Source: Acidimicrobiaceae bacterium (GTDB lineage: Bacteria > Actinomycetota > Acidimicrobiia > Acidimicrobiales > Aldehydirespiratoraceae). Taken from it: 64,000 nt of DNA. The notes under the pieces are model-generated. The model saw nothing but the letters and a program-made list of their open reading frames with translations. It was not told the DNA's origin and did no database searches. Made by a program: the position numbers and the translations under genes. Within the stretch, counting starts at the first letter, position 1. Every line of letters starts with the position of its first letter. The DNA lies in assembly GCA_028819505.1 (NCBI GenBank), contig JAPPLH010000053.1:1-64000 (forward strand), read 5' to 3'. This document shows, one piece after another, positions 28,541-36,479 of the stretch.

Positions 28541-29874
28541 CCAGTGGGTACAGATCTGCTCGCAGGACCTCTCGAAGCTCTGGAAAGTACACGCCGGCGT
28601 TGTGGCGGGTGCCAGAGGACACTCAGGGGCAGCGCCCATACACGGTCGTCCAAGCGGATCGGCCACTTCCCGGCGTAGAGCACGGCACCGAAGCGGAAGG
28701 CGTGGCCGAGCGTGTCGCGCAGCCATAGAATCGAGCGGGCGTCGGATCGCGTGACGCTCTCAGACGACTTGACCTCCAGTGCCACCACCTTTCCGGCGCG
28801 TTCGAGGACACAGTCCACCTCGCGGCCGCTGTCGTTGCGGGCGTGGAAGATGCGGGTCTCGGCCGCTGCGGCCTCCAAGTGCGCGAGCAACTCCGTCACC
28901 ACGAACGTCTCGAACATCTGGCCCACGAGCCGCTCGGTACGTGCCAGCGAGGCCGCGTCCACGCCAAGCAAGTATGCCGCCATGCCAGGATCGACGAGAT
29001 GGACCTTCGGCGAGCGGGTCAGCCGCTTCACACGCGAGGCGTGCCACGCAGGCACTCGGAGCACCACCGAGAGGTCTTCCAGCAGCGCCATGTGCAAATC
29101 GGCGGTGCGTGCATCCACACCGGCATCGCGCGCTGTCTGCTGCTTGTTGAGCAGTTGACCTGTGCGAGCTCCACACGATTCAAGTACGGCACGCAGCAGC
29201 GTCGAGCGTGCGGCCCGTCCCGACACCTGCTGAGCATCCCGTTCGGCAAGCTGCTCAACGTAGCTTGCGTACCACCTCCTGCGAGCTTCTGGATCGAGGC
29301 GCACCGCCGCGGGCAGTCGCCCGCTCACGATCCGGTCGATGTAGCCCGCTCGGTCCAAGTCGCTGGTGCCGATGGCGTCGCCGATGCCGTCGAAGAGGGT
29401 GTCGACTGGGTTGTAGTCGCTGAGGCCTGCCATCTCCGCGCAGGTGAGTCCGTACATCCGGACGCGAACCAGTCGCCCCGTTCCGGGCCAGGTGGCTGCC
29501 TGTCGGGCAGCCCGGACCGAGCCGGCGACGATGAACCGCCCCGGTGTCGCGTCAAGGTCACGGTCGACTGAGCGCTTGATGGCGCCGAGAATCTCCGGCG
29601 CCTCCTGCCACTCGTCCACAAGCACAGTGCCGCGTGTTGGCGCAAGGAGCGTGTCGGGGCTCTCGCGAGCGGCCCGGCGGGTGCCCGGTTCCGACAAGTC
29701 GAGGACCTCGTCGGCGAGCGTCGTAGCGGAGGTCGTCTTTCCGCACCCTCGCGGGCCGACGAGATGCAGGGCGGAGAATGCTGGCAGCAGCCTCTCCCGC
29801 ATGAGTCCCTCGACTATGCGCGGATATCGCCGGCGCGGCCCGAGATCGTCTGTTGCAGTGCCGGGTTTGCTCAC
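28522..29874 (-). CDS. AAA ATPase with C-terminal DUF4143 domain
   Basis: A 450-residue protein of the AAA_14 plus DUF4143 group. The Walker A loop GPRGCGKTTSATTLA lies near residue 40, GTVLVDEWQEAPEIL is Walker B, and AGSVRAAR is the sensor region. The C-terminal DUF4143 part ends in a nuclease-like fold with RIFHARNDSGREVDCVLERAGKVVALEVK (GREVD and EVK as in PD-(D/E)XK). The normal end near VWALPLS runs on about 35 residues into the methyltransferase fragment, so the native stop may be lost. GTG 29874 has a TATTGT -10 and is preceded by 23-bp-spaced repeats. Function of the group is not known. Confidence 0.8.
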   Translation of the reverse strand: MSKPGTATDDLGPRRRYPRIVEGLMRERLLPAFSALHLVGPRGCGKTTSATTLADEVLDLSEPGTRRAARESPDTLLAPTRGTVLVDEWQEAPEILGAIKRSVDRDLDATPGRFIVAGSVRAARQAATWPGTGRLVRVRMYGLTCAEMAGLSDYNPVDTLFDGIGDAIGTSDLDRAGYIDRIVSGRLPAAVRLDPEARRRWYASYVEQLAERDAQQVSGRAARSTLLRAVLESCGARTGQLLNKQQTARDAGVDARTADLHMALLEDLSVVLRVPAWHASRVKRLTRSPKVHLVDPGMAAYLLGVDAASLARTERLVGQMFETFVVTELLAHLEAAAAETRIFHARNDSGREVDCVLERAGKVVALEVKSSESVTRSDARSILWLRDTLGHAFRFGAVLYAGKWPIRLDDRVWALPLSVLWHPPQRRRVLSRASRGPASRSVPTGNGPRE

Positions 29875-29880
29875 AGCCGA

Positions 29881-29886
29881 ACAATA
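29881..29886 (-). promoter_or_regulatory. -10 of the first AAA/DUF4143 gene
   Basis: TATTGT on the minus strand stands six bases before GTG 29874; it overlaps the promoter-proximal repeat unit. Confidence 0.5.
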
Positions 29887-29922
29887 TGTATGATTTCCGC
29901 GACTTGCAATGTATGATTTCCG
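29886..29922. repeat. Two 14-bp direct repeats, 23-bp period
   Basis: ATGTATGATTTCCG occurs at 29886-29899 and 29909-29922; on the gene strand this reads CGGAAATCATACAT. The period of 23 bases puts both copies on similar faces of the helix. A third, degraded unit may follow upstream (around GCAAATTGCACAT on the gene strand). Probable binding sites controlling the AAA/DUF4143 gene. Confidence 0.75.
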
Positions 29923-29954
29923 GAGTCTTGGATGTGCAATTTGCGGCAAGACCC

Positions 29955-30944
29955 TCAGGATCTGTGGCGGCGGGTGCGGCGACGGGCCAGGCGGTCCTCT
30001 GTTGCGGGCGCGGCCGGGGGCGCTGACTCGATGTCGGGCGGGGGCTCGTCGCCTCGCAGTACCGCGGCGATCTTGGCGGTGTGGGCAGGGGTGCTGCCGC
30101 AGCAACTGCCGATGACGGCCACGCCCGCGGTCCGGGCCCGGTGGGCGTGTGCGGCCAGCACCTCGGGGGTGCCGTCGTAGACCAGGCTGTCGCCGCTCCA
30201 CACCGGCACGCCCGCGTTGGGCTTGGAGATCACCGGCGTTCCCGCGGAGGCAGCCGCGATGGCAGTGACCGCGGCCTCGGTGTCAGCGACGTTGTTGCCG
30301 CAGTTGGCCCCCATCGCGGCCAGGCCCAGCCCGCCCAGCCGATCGGCCAGCTCGGAGCCGGTGACGCCCATCATGGTGCGCCCGGCGGTGTCGAAGCTCA
30401 TGGTGGCGGCGACGGGCAGGTCGCACGCCGACCGGGCGCCCCGCACCGCGGCCTCCACCTCGTCGAGGTCGCTCATGGTCTCGATCCACAGCAGATCCGC
30501 GCCGCCCCCGGCCAGACCCGAGGCCTGCTCGGCGAAAGCGGCTTCGCAGGCAGCCGCCGACATGTTGCCCATCGGCTCCAACAGTTCGCCGGTCGGGCCC
30601 ATCGAGCCGGCCACCAGCCTCGGCCGACCCGTCCGCTCGGCTTCGGCGCCGGCCTCGATCCGGGCGTTGCGGGCCGCAGCCTCGTTCAACTCGACCACCC
30701 GGTCATCGAAGCCGTGCAGGGCCAGGCGGAAGCTCGTCCCGCCGAAGCTGTTGGTGACCACCAGGTCGGCGCCCGCCCGCAGGTAGGCCCGATGTATGGC
30801 CCTCACCTCCTCGGCGTGATGCACATTCCAGGCCTCGGGAGGGTCGCCGGCGCTGAGGCCGACGGCGAAGAGCTGGGTGCCCATCGCCCCGTCGGCCACG
30901 ACGTGTCCCTTGGCCTGCAGGAGTTCACCGACGGTGGCGGTCAT
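29955..30944 (-). CDS. Homocysteine S-methyltransferase family protein
   Basis: A 329-residue pterin-independent methyltransferase of the BHMT/MmuM group that methylates homocysteine to methionine from S-methylmethionine, betaine or another donor. ADGAMGTQLFAVGL opens the TIM barrel; the zinc site is GANCGNN plus GSCCGSTPAHTAKI (Cys in CG and the Cys-Cys pair). Substrate binding residues around TNSFGGTSFRL and GSMGPTGELL are in place. The 40 residues after GDEPPPDIE are Ala/Arg-rich and may not be native. Its 3' end is duplicated at 28391-28540 across the AAA/DUF4143 gene. Confidence 0.88.
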   Translation of the reverse strand: MTATVGELLQAKGHVVADGAMGTQLFAVGLSAGDPPEAWNVHHAEEVRAIHRAYLRAGADLVVTNSFGGTSFRLALHGFDDRVVELNEAAARNARIEAGAEAERTGRPRLVAGSMGPTGELLEPMGNMSAAACEAAFAEQASGLAGGGADLLWIETMSDLDEVEAAVRGARSACDLPVAATMSFDTAGRTMMGVTGSELADRLGGLGLAAMGANCGNNVADTEAAVTAIAAASAGTPVISKPNAGVPVWSGDSLVYDGTPEVLAAHAHRARTAGVAVIGSCCGSTPAHTAKIAAVLRGDEPPPDIESAPPAAPATEDRLARRRTRRHRS

Positions 30945-31054
30945 GGACTCCGGCCGGGCATGTCGCAAGTCCCCTCGTCGTGCAGCGTTCCAGGGTTGGT
31001 GACCGCCTGCCACGGTAGCGCCCCCTCCCGTCGGCTCGGACGCAGTGCCAGCGG

Positions 31055-31060
31055 TACCCT
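31055..31060 (+). promoter_or_regulatory. -10 of the TauD-like gene
   Basis: TACCCT is seven bases before ATG 31068. Confidence 0.5.
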
Positions 31061-31067
31061 GACCGCC

Positions 31068-31967
31068 ATGACCCTCGCCCCCGCCCGTCCGGTCGGCCCT
31101 CAATCCGCCCTGGAACTCGACATCGAGCCCATCGCCGGAGCGCTGGGCGCCGAGGTGAGAGGCCTCGATCCCGACCGCCTCGACGAGCGGGCCGCAGCCG
31201 CGCTGCGCGACGCTCTCGACACCCACCTGGTGATCTTCCTGCCCGGGCTGGGCCCCAGCGTCGAGCAGCTGCGAGACATCGGCGCGCTGTTCGGCGAGCT
31301 GGAGGTCCACCCGTACATCGAGAAGGTCGCCGAGAACACCCCCGAGGTGTGCGTGCTCGACACGTCGGCCACTCCCAAGGCCGACATCTGGCACACCGAC
31401 GTCACCTACAGCCGGCACCCCCCGATCGCTGCGCTGCTGCACATGGTGCAATGCCCGCCCGCGGGCGGCGACACCATGTGGATCAACTGCTACGAGGTGT
31501 ACGACTCGCTGTCGGCGCCCATGCAGGACTTCCTGGCCGGTCTCACCTGCATCCACGACGACGGCAAGCAGGGGTCGCTGCGGGCCGAGCATCCGGTGGT
31601 GAGGGTGCATCCCGGCACCGGGCGGCTCAGCCTGTACGTCAACAAGCAGCACGGGCGGCGCATCCCCCAGCTGTCCCGGCCCGAGAGCCAGGCCCTGCTG
31701 GGCTTCCTGTACCGCTGGCAGGAGCAGGTCAAGTTCAGCTGCCGCTGGCGCTGGTCGCCCGGCGATGTGGCCCTGTGGGACGAGCGGGTCACGCTGCACT
31801 CGATAGTCGACGACATCGGTGAAGCGGACAGGATTCGGATCCTGCACCGGGTGACGGTGATGGGCGACGATCCGCAACCGCCCGCCGACGTCCCGTCCTG
31901 GGACCGCCACCGCAGCGACAAGACGGCGGCCAGCGGCTACTTCGGCATGGCCGGCTTCGAGTTCTGA
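31068..31967 (+). CDS. TauD/TfdA-family 2-oxoglutarate dioxygenase
   Basis: A 299-residue Fe(II)/2-oxoglutarate oxygenase. The facial triad is IWHTDVTYS (His, Asp) and, near the C terminus, a His in WDERVTLHSIVDD-type context; the Arg of RIRILHRVTVMG binds the oxo-acid. GALGAEVRGLD is the TauD N-terminal motif. Substrates in the family include taurine, 2,4-D and alkyl sulfates; none can be assigned. Good leaderless promoter. Adjacent to LLM and citrate-synthase-like genes on the same strand. Confidence 0.88.
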   Translation: MTLAPARPVGPQSALELDIEPIAGALGAEVRGLDPDRLDERAAAALRDALDTHLVIFLPGLGPSVEQLRDIGALFGELEVHPYIEKVAENTPEVCVLDTSATPKADIWHTDVTYSRHPPIAALLHMVQCPPAGGDTMWINCYEVYDSLSAPMQDFLAGLTCIHDDGKQGSLRAEHPVVRVHPGTGRLSLYVNKQHGRRIPQLSRPESQALLGFLYRWQEQVKFSCRWRWSPGDVALWDERVTLHSIVDDIGEADRIRILHRVTVMGDDPQPPADVPSWDRHRSDKTAASGYFGMAGFEF

Positions 31968-31999
31968 ACCACGACTTCTGGCCCCGAAGGGCCGCCAGT

Positions 32000-32005
32000 T
32001 AGGTT
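32000..32005 (+). promoter_or_regulatory. -10 of the LLM gene
   Basis: TAGGTT is eight bases before GTG 32014. Confidence 0.5.
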
Positions 32006-32013
32006 GAGCGTCC

Positions 32014-33261
32014 GTGCGATTCGGCGTCTTCTACGAGTTGCAGGTGCCCCGGCCCTGGGCCCCGGACTCTGAGCAGCGGCTGCTGGCCGAGGCGATCGAG
32101 CAGGTCGAGGTCGCCGACGAGGTCGGCATAGATGTGGCCTGGGCGGTCGAGCACCACTTCCTGGAGGAGTACTCGCACTGCTCGGCGCCGGAGGTTTTCC
32201 TGGCGGCCTGCGCGGCCCGCACCAAGCGCATCCGCCTCGGCCACGGCATCCGCCAGGCGCCGCCTCCCTACAACCACCCCGCCCGCACCGCCGAGTGCAT
32301 CGCCACCCTCGACCTGATCTCCGGGGGCCGGGTGGAGTACGGCATCGGCGAGGGAGCCACCCGCCTGGAACTGGGCGGCTTCGGCATACCGGCCAAGCAG
32401 AAGCGGGCCATGAGCCTCGAGGCGGGCGAGCAGATCGCCAACATGATGGCCATGTCGCCCTATCCCGGCTTCGAGGGCGAGTTCTTCTCGATGCCGTGCC
32501 GCGACGTGATACCCAAGCCGGTGCAGAAGCCCCATCCGCCCATGTGGATCGCCTGCACCAACCGCACCACCATCGAGTTGGCCGCTCGCCGGGGTCTCGG
32601 TGCCCTGGCCTTCGCTTTCGTGGACCCGGCCGAGGCCCGCCACTGGGCCGAGGTGTACTACGACATCATCCGCAGCGACGAGTGCGTGCCGCTCGGCCAC
32701 AGCGTCAACGCCAACATCGCGGTGGTCACCGGCTTCTCGCTGCACTCCGAGCGGGCCGAGGCCATCCGGCGTGGCTTCGACGGGTTCCACTTCTTCGCCT
32801 ACGCCTTGCGGCAGCTGGTGGTGCACCACACCATTCCGGGCCACTCCGACATCTGGGACCGCTACGAGGCCCAGCGGGGCTCGGCGCTGGACGACGCGGT
32901 GGCTGCCGCGCTGGAGGCCGGCGACGACTACGCCGACACCATCGGCACCCCCGCCGACGCCGTCCGATGGCTCAAGCAGGCCGAGGACGCCGGGATCGAC
33001 CACGTGATCTTCCTGCAGCAGGGCGGCAAGAACCTCCATAGCGACATCTGCGCGAGCCTGCGCCTGTTCGGATCGGATGTGCTGGGCGAGTTCGCCCCGG
33101 GCCGGGCCGCGCGCGAGGCGGCCAAGGCCGAGGAGCTGGCGCCCTACATCGAGAAAGCCCTGGCTCGCAAGGAGCGTATGCGCCCCCTGGACCGCCACGA
33201 GATCCCGGTAGTGGAGGCGTCGGTCGTCCAGGCCGCCGTGCCCGCCAGCAACATCAGCTGA
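32014..33261 (+). CDS. LLM class flavin-dependent oxidoreductase
   Basis: A 415-residue bacterial luciferase-like monooxygenase, using FMNH2 or F420. MRFGVFYELQVPRPW, AWAVEHHFLEEYSHCSAPEVFLAACAARTKRIRLG and NHPARTAECIATLDLISGGRVEYGIGEG are the standard barrel motifs; GGKNLHSDI is near the end. Usually these act on alkanals, alkanesulfonates or, with F420, on steroids and mycolates. It follows the TauD-like gene by 46 bases with its own promoter. Confidence 0.87.
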   Translation: MRFGVFYELQVPRPWAPDSEQRLLAEAIEQVEVADEVGIDVAWAVEHHFLEEYSHCSAPEVFLAACAARTKRIRLGHGIRQAPPPYNHPARTAECIATLDLISGGRVEYGIGEGATRLELGGFGIPAKQKRAMSLEAGEQIANMMAMSPYPGFEGEFFSMPCRDVIPKPVQKPHPPMWIACTNRTTIELAARRGLGALAFAFVDPAEARHWAEVYYDIIRSDECVPLGHSVNANIAVVTGFSLHSERAEAIRRGFDGFHFFAYALRQLVVHHTIPGHSDIWDRYEAQRGSALDDAVAAALEAGDDYADTIGTPADAVRWLKQAEDAGIDHVIFLQQGGKNLHSDICASLRLFGSDVLGEFAPGRAAREAAKAEELAPYIEKALARKERMRPLDRHEIPVVEASVVQAAVPASNIS

Positions 33262-33276
33262 CTCAAATCGCGGCAC

Positions 33277-33295
33277 TGTTGCCGGAATCGCAACA
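33277..33295. promoter_or_regulatory. TGTTGC-N7-GCAACA inverted repeat
   Basis: TGTTGC (33277-33282) and GCAACA (33290-33295) form an interrupted palindrome 93 bases before the citrate-synthase-like start. It could be the operator of that gene or a weak terminator of the LLM gene. Confidence 0.35.
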
Positions 33296-33326
33296 ATGAC
33301 CCGATTTTCTGCCGGACGATGTTTCA

Positions 33327-33342
33327 GCGCCTGAACAGGCGC
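33327..33342. promoter_or_regulatory. GC-rich palindrome upstream of the citrate synthase
   Basis: GCGCCTG (33327-33333), a two-base loop and CAGGCGC (33336-33342) form a near-perfect palindrome 46 bases before GTG 33389; too short a loop for a hairpin, more likely a protein site. Confidence 0.35.
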
Positions 33343-33388
33343 GTCGATCTTGGTAGGCGGGAACTCGCCAGAAGAAAGAGCAGCAGCC

Positions 33389-34495
33389 GTGCAGATCGCA
33401 CCTCCGGGACTGAAGGGCCTGGCCGTCGCCGACACGGAGCTCGGCGCGGTGCGGGGCGAGGAGGGCTTCTACCACTACCGCCAGCACAACGCGGCCGAGT
33501 TGGCCCGCACCCGCACGCTGGAGGACGTCTGGACCCTGCAGATAGACGGCGCGCTGCCGCCTGACGCTGCCGCCATCGACGCGGGCCCCGACCGGACGCT
33601 GCCCGAGGAGGCCGCGGAGATCGTGGACGGGGCCGCCACCCGGCTGCCCGATCCCATGGCGGTGCTGCGGGTGGGCCTGCTCGCGGTGGCGGCCCTCGAG
33701 GACAGGGGCCCGTTGCTGGACCGCACCGCCTCGCAGCGCCGTGACGACGCCCTGCGACTGGCCGCCGTCGTGCCCACGGTGCTGGCCCGCCATCATCGCC
33801 GCCGGCAGGGTCTGGACCCGGTGGATCCCGACGCCGGGCTCTCGCACTGCGAGGACTACTTGCGCATGACCACCGGCGTCCGGCCCGACCCGGCGGCCGC
33901 CCGAGCGGTGGAGCAGTACCTGGTGGCCACCCTGGATCACGGCTTCAACGCATCGACGTTCACGAGCCGGGTGGTGGCCAGCACCGGGGCCGACATGGCC
34001 GGCTCGCTCGTGGCCGGGGTGGGGGCGCTCAGCGGACCGCTCCACGGCGGGGCCCCGAGCCGGGCCATGGAGATGATCGAGGAGATCGGCGCGCCCGGGC
34101 GGGCCGCCGCCTGGGTGCGGTCCCGGCTGGAGGCGGGTCACAAGATCATGGGCTTCGGCCATGCGGTCTACCGGGCCGCCGACCCCAGGGGCGTGGTGCT
34201 GCGGGCTGCGGCCGAGTCCCTCGGCGGCGAGCTCGTCTGCCGGGCGGCCGCGATCGAGGCGGAAGTCCTGCGAGTGCTGGCCGAGTGGCGACCCGGCCAT
34301 CGCATCGTCACCAACGTCGAGTACTGGGCCGCGGTGGTGCTGGAACTGGCCGGCCTGCCCCGCGCCATGTTCACGCCGACGTTCGCAGTGAGCAGGACGA
34401 TCGGCTGGAGCGCCCATGTGCTCGAGCAGATCGAAGCCGGCAAGATCCTGCGCCCCAGCGCCCGCTACGTCGGCCCGGAACCGTCGCGGTCCTGA
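33389..34495 (+). CDS. Citrate synthase-family protein
   Basis: A 368-residue member of the citrate/methylcitrate synthase family. The catalytic histidines are in SGPLHGGAPSRAMEM and GFGHAVYRAADPRG, and the C-terminal FTPTFAVSRTIGWSAHVLEQI holds the conserved Asp-region context. The N-terminal domain (GVAVADTELGAVRG-type lid) is present. Whether it uses acetyl-CoA or propionyl-CoA (2-methylcitrate cycle) cannot be read from the sequence. GTG 33389 has a weak purine-rich Shine-Dalgarno (GAAAGAG); a longer form from TTG 33350 is possible. Confidence 0.85.
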   Translation: MQIAPPGLKGLAVADTELGAVRGEEGFYHYRQHNAAELARTRTLEDVWTLQIDGALPPDAAAIDAGPDRTLPEEAAEIVDGAATRLPDPMAVLRVGLLAVAALEDRGPLLDRTASQRRDDALRLAAVVPTVLARHHRRRQGLDPVDPDAGLSHCEDYLRMTTGVRPDPAAARAVEQYLVATLDHGFNASTFTSRVVASTGADMAGSLVAGVGALSGPLHGGAPSRAMEMIEEIGAPGRAAAWVRSRLEAGHKIMGFGHAVYRAADPRGVVLRAAAESLGGELVCRAAAIEAEVLRVLAEWRPGHRIVTNVEYWAAVVLELAGLPRAMFTPTFAVSRTIGWSAHVLEQIEAGKILRPSARYVGPEPSRS

Positions 34496-34518
34496 CCGCT
34501 TGCAAGTAGCCTCACCGT

Positions 34519-34553
34519 AAGGTATCTTCCGAGGAAGGTAACTTCCTAGGAAG
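34519..34553. promoter_or_regulatory. Compound operator upstream of the first P450
   Basis: AAGGTATCTTCC (34519-34530) and AAGGTAACTTCC (34535-34546) are direct repeats with a 16-base period, and CTTCCTAGGAAG (34542-34553) is a perfect 12-bp palindrome with a weaker copy CTTCCGAGGAAG at 34526-34537. The block lies 70-110 bases before the P450 start. The form suits a TetR-like repressor; none is encoded nearby. Confidence 0.6.
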
Positions 34554-34625
34554 CTGGACGGCCCGCCGGACGTGCGAGCCACGGCCGGTGCGAGGTCCGG
34601 AGACTCCGAGAGCGAGGTGAGCAAC

Positions 34626-36005
34626 ATGACGGTCACCGAGGAGCGAGCGACAGCCTGTCCCGTAGAGCACGGAGCGGCGCTCTGCCCGGCCGCGGATATC
34701 GACCTGTGGGACTTCGACCTGTTCCAGCGCCAGGACCATCACGAGACCCTGGCCCGGCTGCGCGAGACCGACCCCGGCATCCACTGGGTGGACGAGGGCG
34801 ACAAGGGCTCCGGCTACTGGGCCGTCACCCGCCACGCCCACCTCAAGGAGGTGAACCGGCGGGCCGACGTGTTCTCGTCCAGCCACAGCGGCACGCAGAT
34901 GCGCGACCCCGACAAGAGAATCCACGATACGGGCATTGCGAGCGACCTCACGCTGATCGACATGGACCCGCCCCGCCACACCCGCTACCGCAAGCTCGTC
35001 AACCGGGGCTTCACCCCACGCATGATCAACCTGCTCGAGGACTACCTCCAGAACCGCACCGACATAATCCTCGACCGGGTGGTGGAGAAGGGCCGCTGCG
35101 ACTTCGTGCGCGACGTCTCGGCCGAGTTGCCCCTCCAGGCCATCGCCGAGATGATGGGCATCCCCGTCGAGGACCGCTCCAGGGTCTTCGACTGGACCAA
35201 CGCCATGGTCGGCGGCGAGGACCCCGAGTTCGTGAAGAGCCGCGACGACATCCTCCAGGCCGCGGCCGAGCTGTTCGGCTACTCCCACCAGCTCCAGATG
35301 GATCGCCGCGGCACGCCCTCCGACGACATCGTCACCACGCTGCTGTCGGCCGACATCGACGGCGAGGCCCTGTCCGAGCTCGAGTTCGACATGTTCTTCC
35401 TGATCCTGTGCGTGGCCGGCAACGAGACCACCCGCAACTCGATCACCCGGGGGATGATGGCCTTCCTCGACTTCGGTGACCAGTGGGAGAAGTTCACCTC
35501 CGACCCCGACCGCCACATGGAGACCGCGGTGGAGGAGATCGTGCGCTGGGCCACCCCGGTCATGTACTTCCGCCGCCAGGCCCTGTCCGACCACGAGATC
35601 GGCGGGGTGAGGATCGCGGCGGGCGACAAGGTGCTCATGTGGCACGTGGCCGCCAACCGAGACCCGCGGGCCTTCGAGGACCCGTGGCGCTTCGACATCG
35701 AGCGCACGCCCAACGACCATGTCGGTTTCGGCGGGGGCGGACCGCACTACTGCCTGGGCGCCAGCCTGGCCCGCATGGAGATCCGCCTGATGTTCCGCGA
35801 GATCGCCCGGCGCATGCCCGACATCCGCTTGGACGGCGAGCCCGACTACCTGCGCTCCAACTTCATCGGCGGCGTCAAGCGCCTGCCGGTGGCCTACACC
35901 CCGTCGCCGTCGTACGACACCGTGCCGCTGCACCGCCTCGGCTCGGCGGCCGGCGTGTCCGGCACCGTCGGCTTCGGCGGCCACGTGGAGCGCACCGCGT
36001 CCTGA
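34626..36005 (+). CDS. Cytochrome P450 (CYP125/CYP142-like)
   Basis: A 459-residue soluble P450. Heme ligand motif FGGGGPHYCLGASLARME puts the Cys at about 376; the I-helix oxygen-binding segment is VAGNETTRNSITRG and the ExxR motif is VEEIVRWATPVM. LIDMDPPRHTRYRKLVNRGFTPRMI and NEVNRRADVFSS-like segments are typical of the CYP125/142/123 group, which often oxidises sterol or terpenoid side chains. The C-terminal 45 residues are a family-atypical extension. A GAGGTGAG-type Shine-Dalgarno precedes ATG 34626; a compound operator lies upstream. Redox partners are not seen nearby. Confidence 0.88.
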   Translation: MTVTEERATACPVEHGAALCPAADIDLWDFDLFQRQDHHETLARLRETDPGIHWVDEGDKGSGYWAVTRHAHLKEVNRRADVFSSSHSGTQMRDPDKRIHDTGIASDLTLIDMDPPRHTRYRKLVNRGFTPRMINLLEDYLQNRTDIILDRVVEKGRCDFVRDVSAELPLQAIAEMMGIPVEDRSRVFDWTNAMVGGEDPEFVKSRDDILQAAAELFGYSHQLQMDRRGTPSDDIVTTLLSADIDGEALSELEFDMFFLILCVAGNETTRNSITRGMMAFLDFGDQWEKFTSDPDRHMETAVEEIVRWATPVMYFRRQALSDHEIGGVRIAAGDKVLMWHVAANRDPRAFEDPWRFDIERTPNDHVGFGGGGPHYCLGASLARMEIRLMFREIARRMPDIRLDGEPDYLRSNFIGGVKRLPVAYTPSPSYDTVPLHRLGSAAGVSGTVGFGGHVERTAS

Positions 36006-36044
36006 CGCCGGGGGTGCTAGACATTGTCGCATCCCCGTGATATC

Positions 36045-36063
36045 TTTACCTACATGGTAAAGT
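36045..36063. promoter_or_regulatory. HigBA operator
   Basis: CTTTACC (36045-36051) and GGTAAAG (36057-36063) form a perfect 7-bp inverted repeat with a 5-base spacer, seven bases upstream of the GTG. TATCTT (36042-36047) is a plausible -10 inside it, so binding of HigA-type HTH would repress. Confidence 0.65.
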
Positions 36064-36069
36064 TACGGG

Positions 36070-36405
36070 GTGCAGATCTGGTTTCGAGATCAACGGCTTG
36101 CGAAGCTCTGCGAGAGCGACAGGTCGTTGACCCGAAGATTCGGGTCTGACGGAGCAAAGCGGCTAAAGCAGCGGTTGGTGGACTTGGAGGCTGTCTCCAA
36201 CGCAAGCCAGCTTCTCGACTTGCCGGGGCGGTGGCATCCGCTCCGCGCCAATCGAGCAAGGCAGATGAGCGGCGACCTGGATCATCCCAGACGGCTCATC
36301 ATCGAGCCAGCAGACCTGGAAGGAGTTCGACGCTCCGACGGAAGCGTTGACTGGACAAGGGTGACCGGAGTGGTGGTAGCCGAGATCTCCGACACCCACG
36401 ACTAG
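36070..36405 (+). CDS. HigB/RelE-like toxin
   Basis: A 111-residue RelE-superfamily ribosome-dependent mRNA endonuclease of the HigB (plasmid killer) type. QIWFRDQRLAKLCESDRSLTRRFG is the N-terminal strand-helix, LPGRWHPLRANRARQMSGDLDHPRRLIIEP the core with the conserved Arg, and GVVVAEISDTHD the C-terminal strand. Toxin precedes antitoxin, the order typical of higBA. The DNA here is visibly less GC-rich than its surroundings, suggesting horizontal arrival. Confidence 0.8.
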   Translation: MQIWFRDQRLAKLCESDRSLTRRFGSDGAKRLKQRLVDLEAVSNASQLLDLPGRWHPLRANRARQMSGDLDHPRRLIIEPADLEGVRRSDGSVDWTRVTGVVVAEISDTHD

Positions 36406-36479
36406 AGAAGACTCGGAGGCGATTGGCTTGGTGGTCGCCAGTGCCTCTGACCGAGACAGACATCAGGGTGGACAGACCA

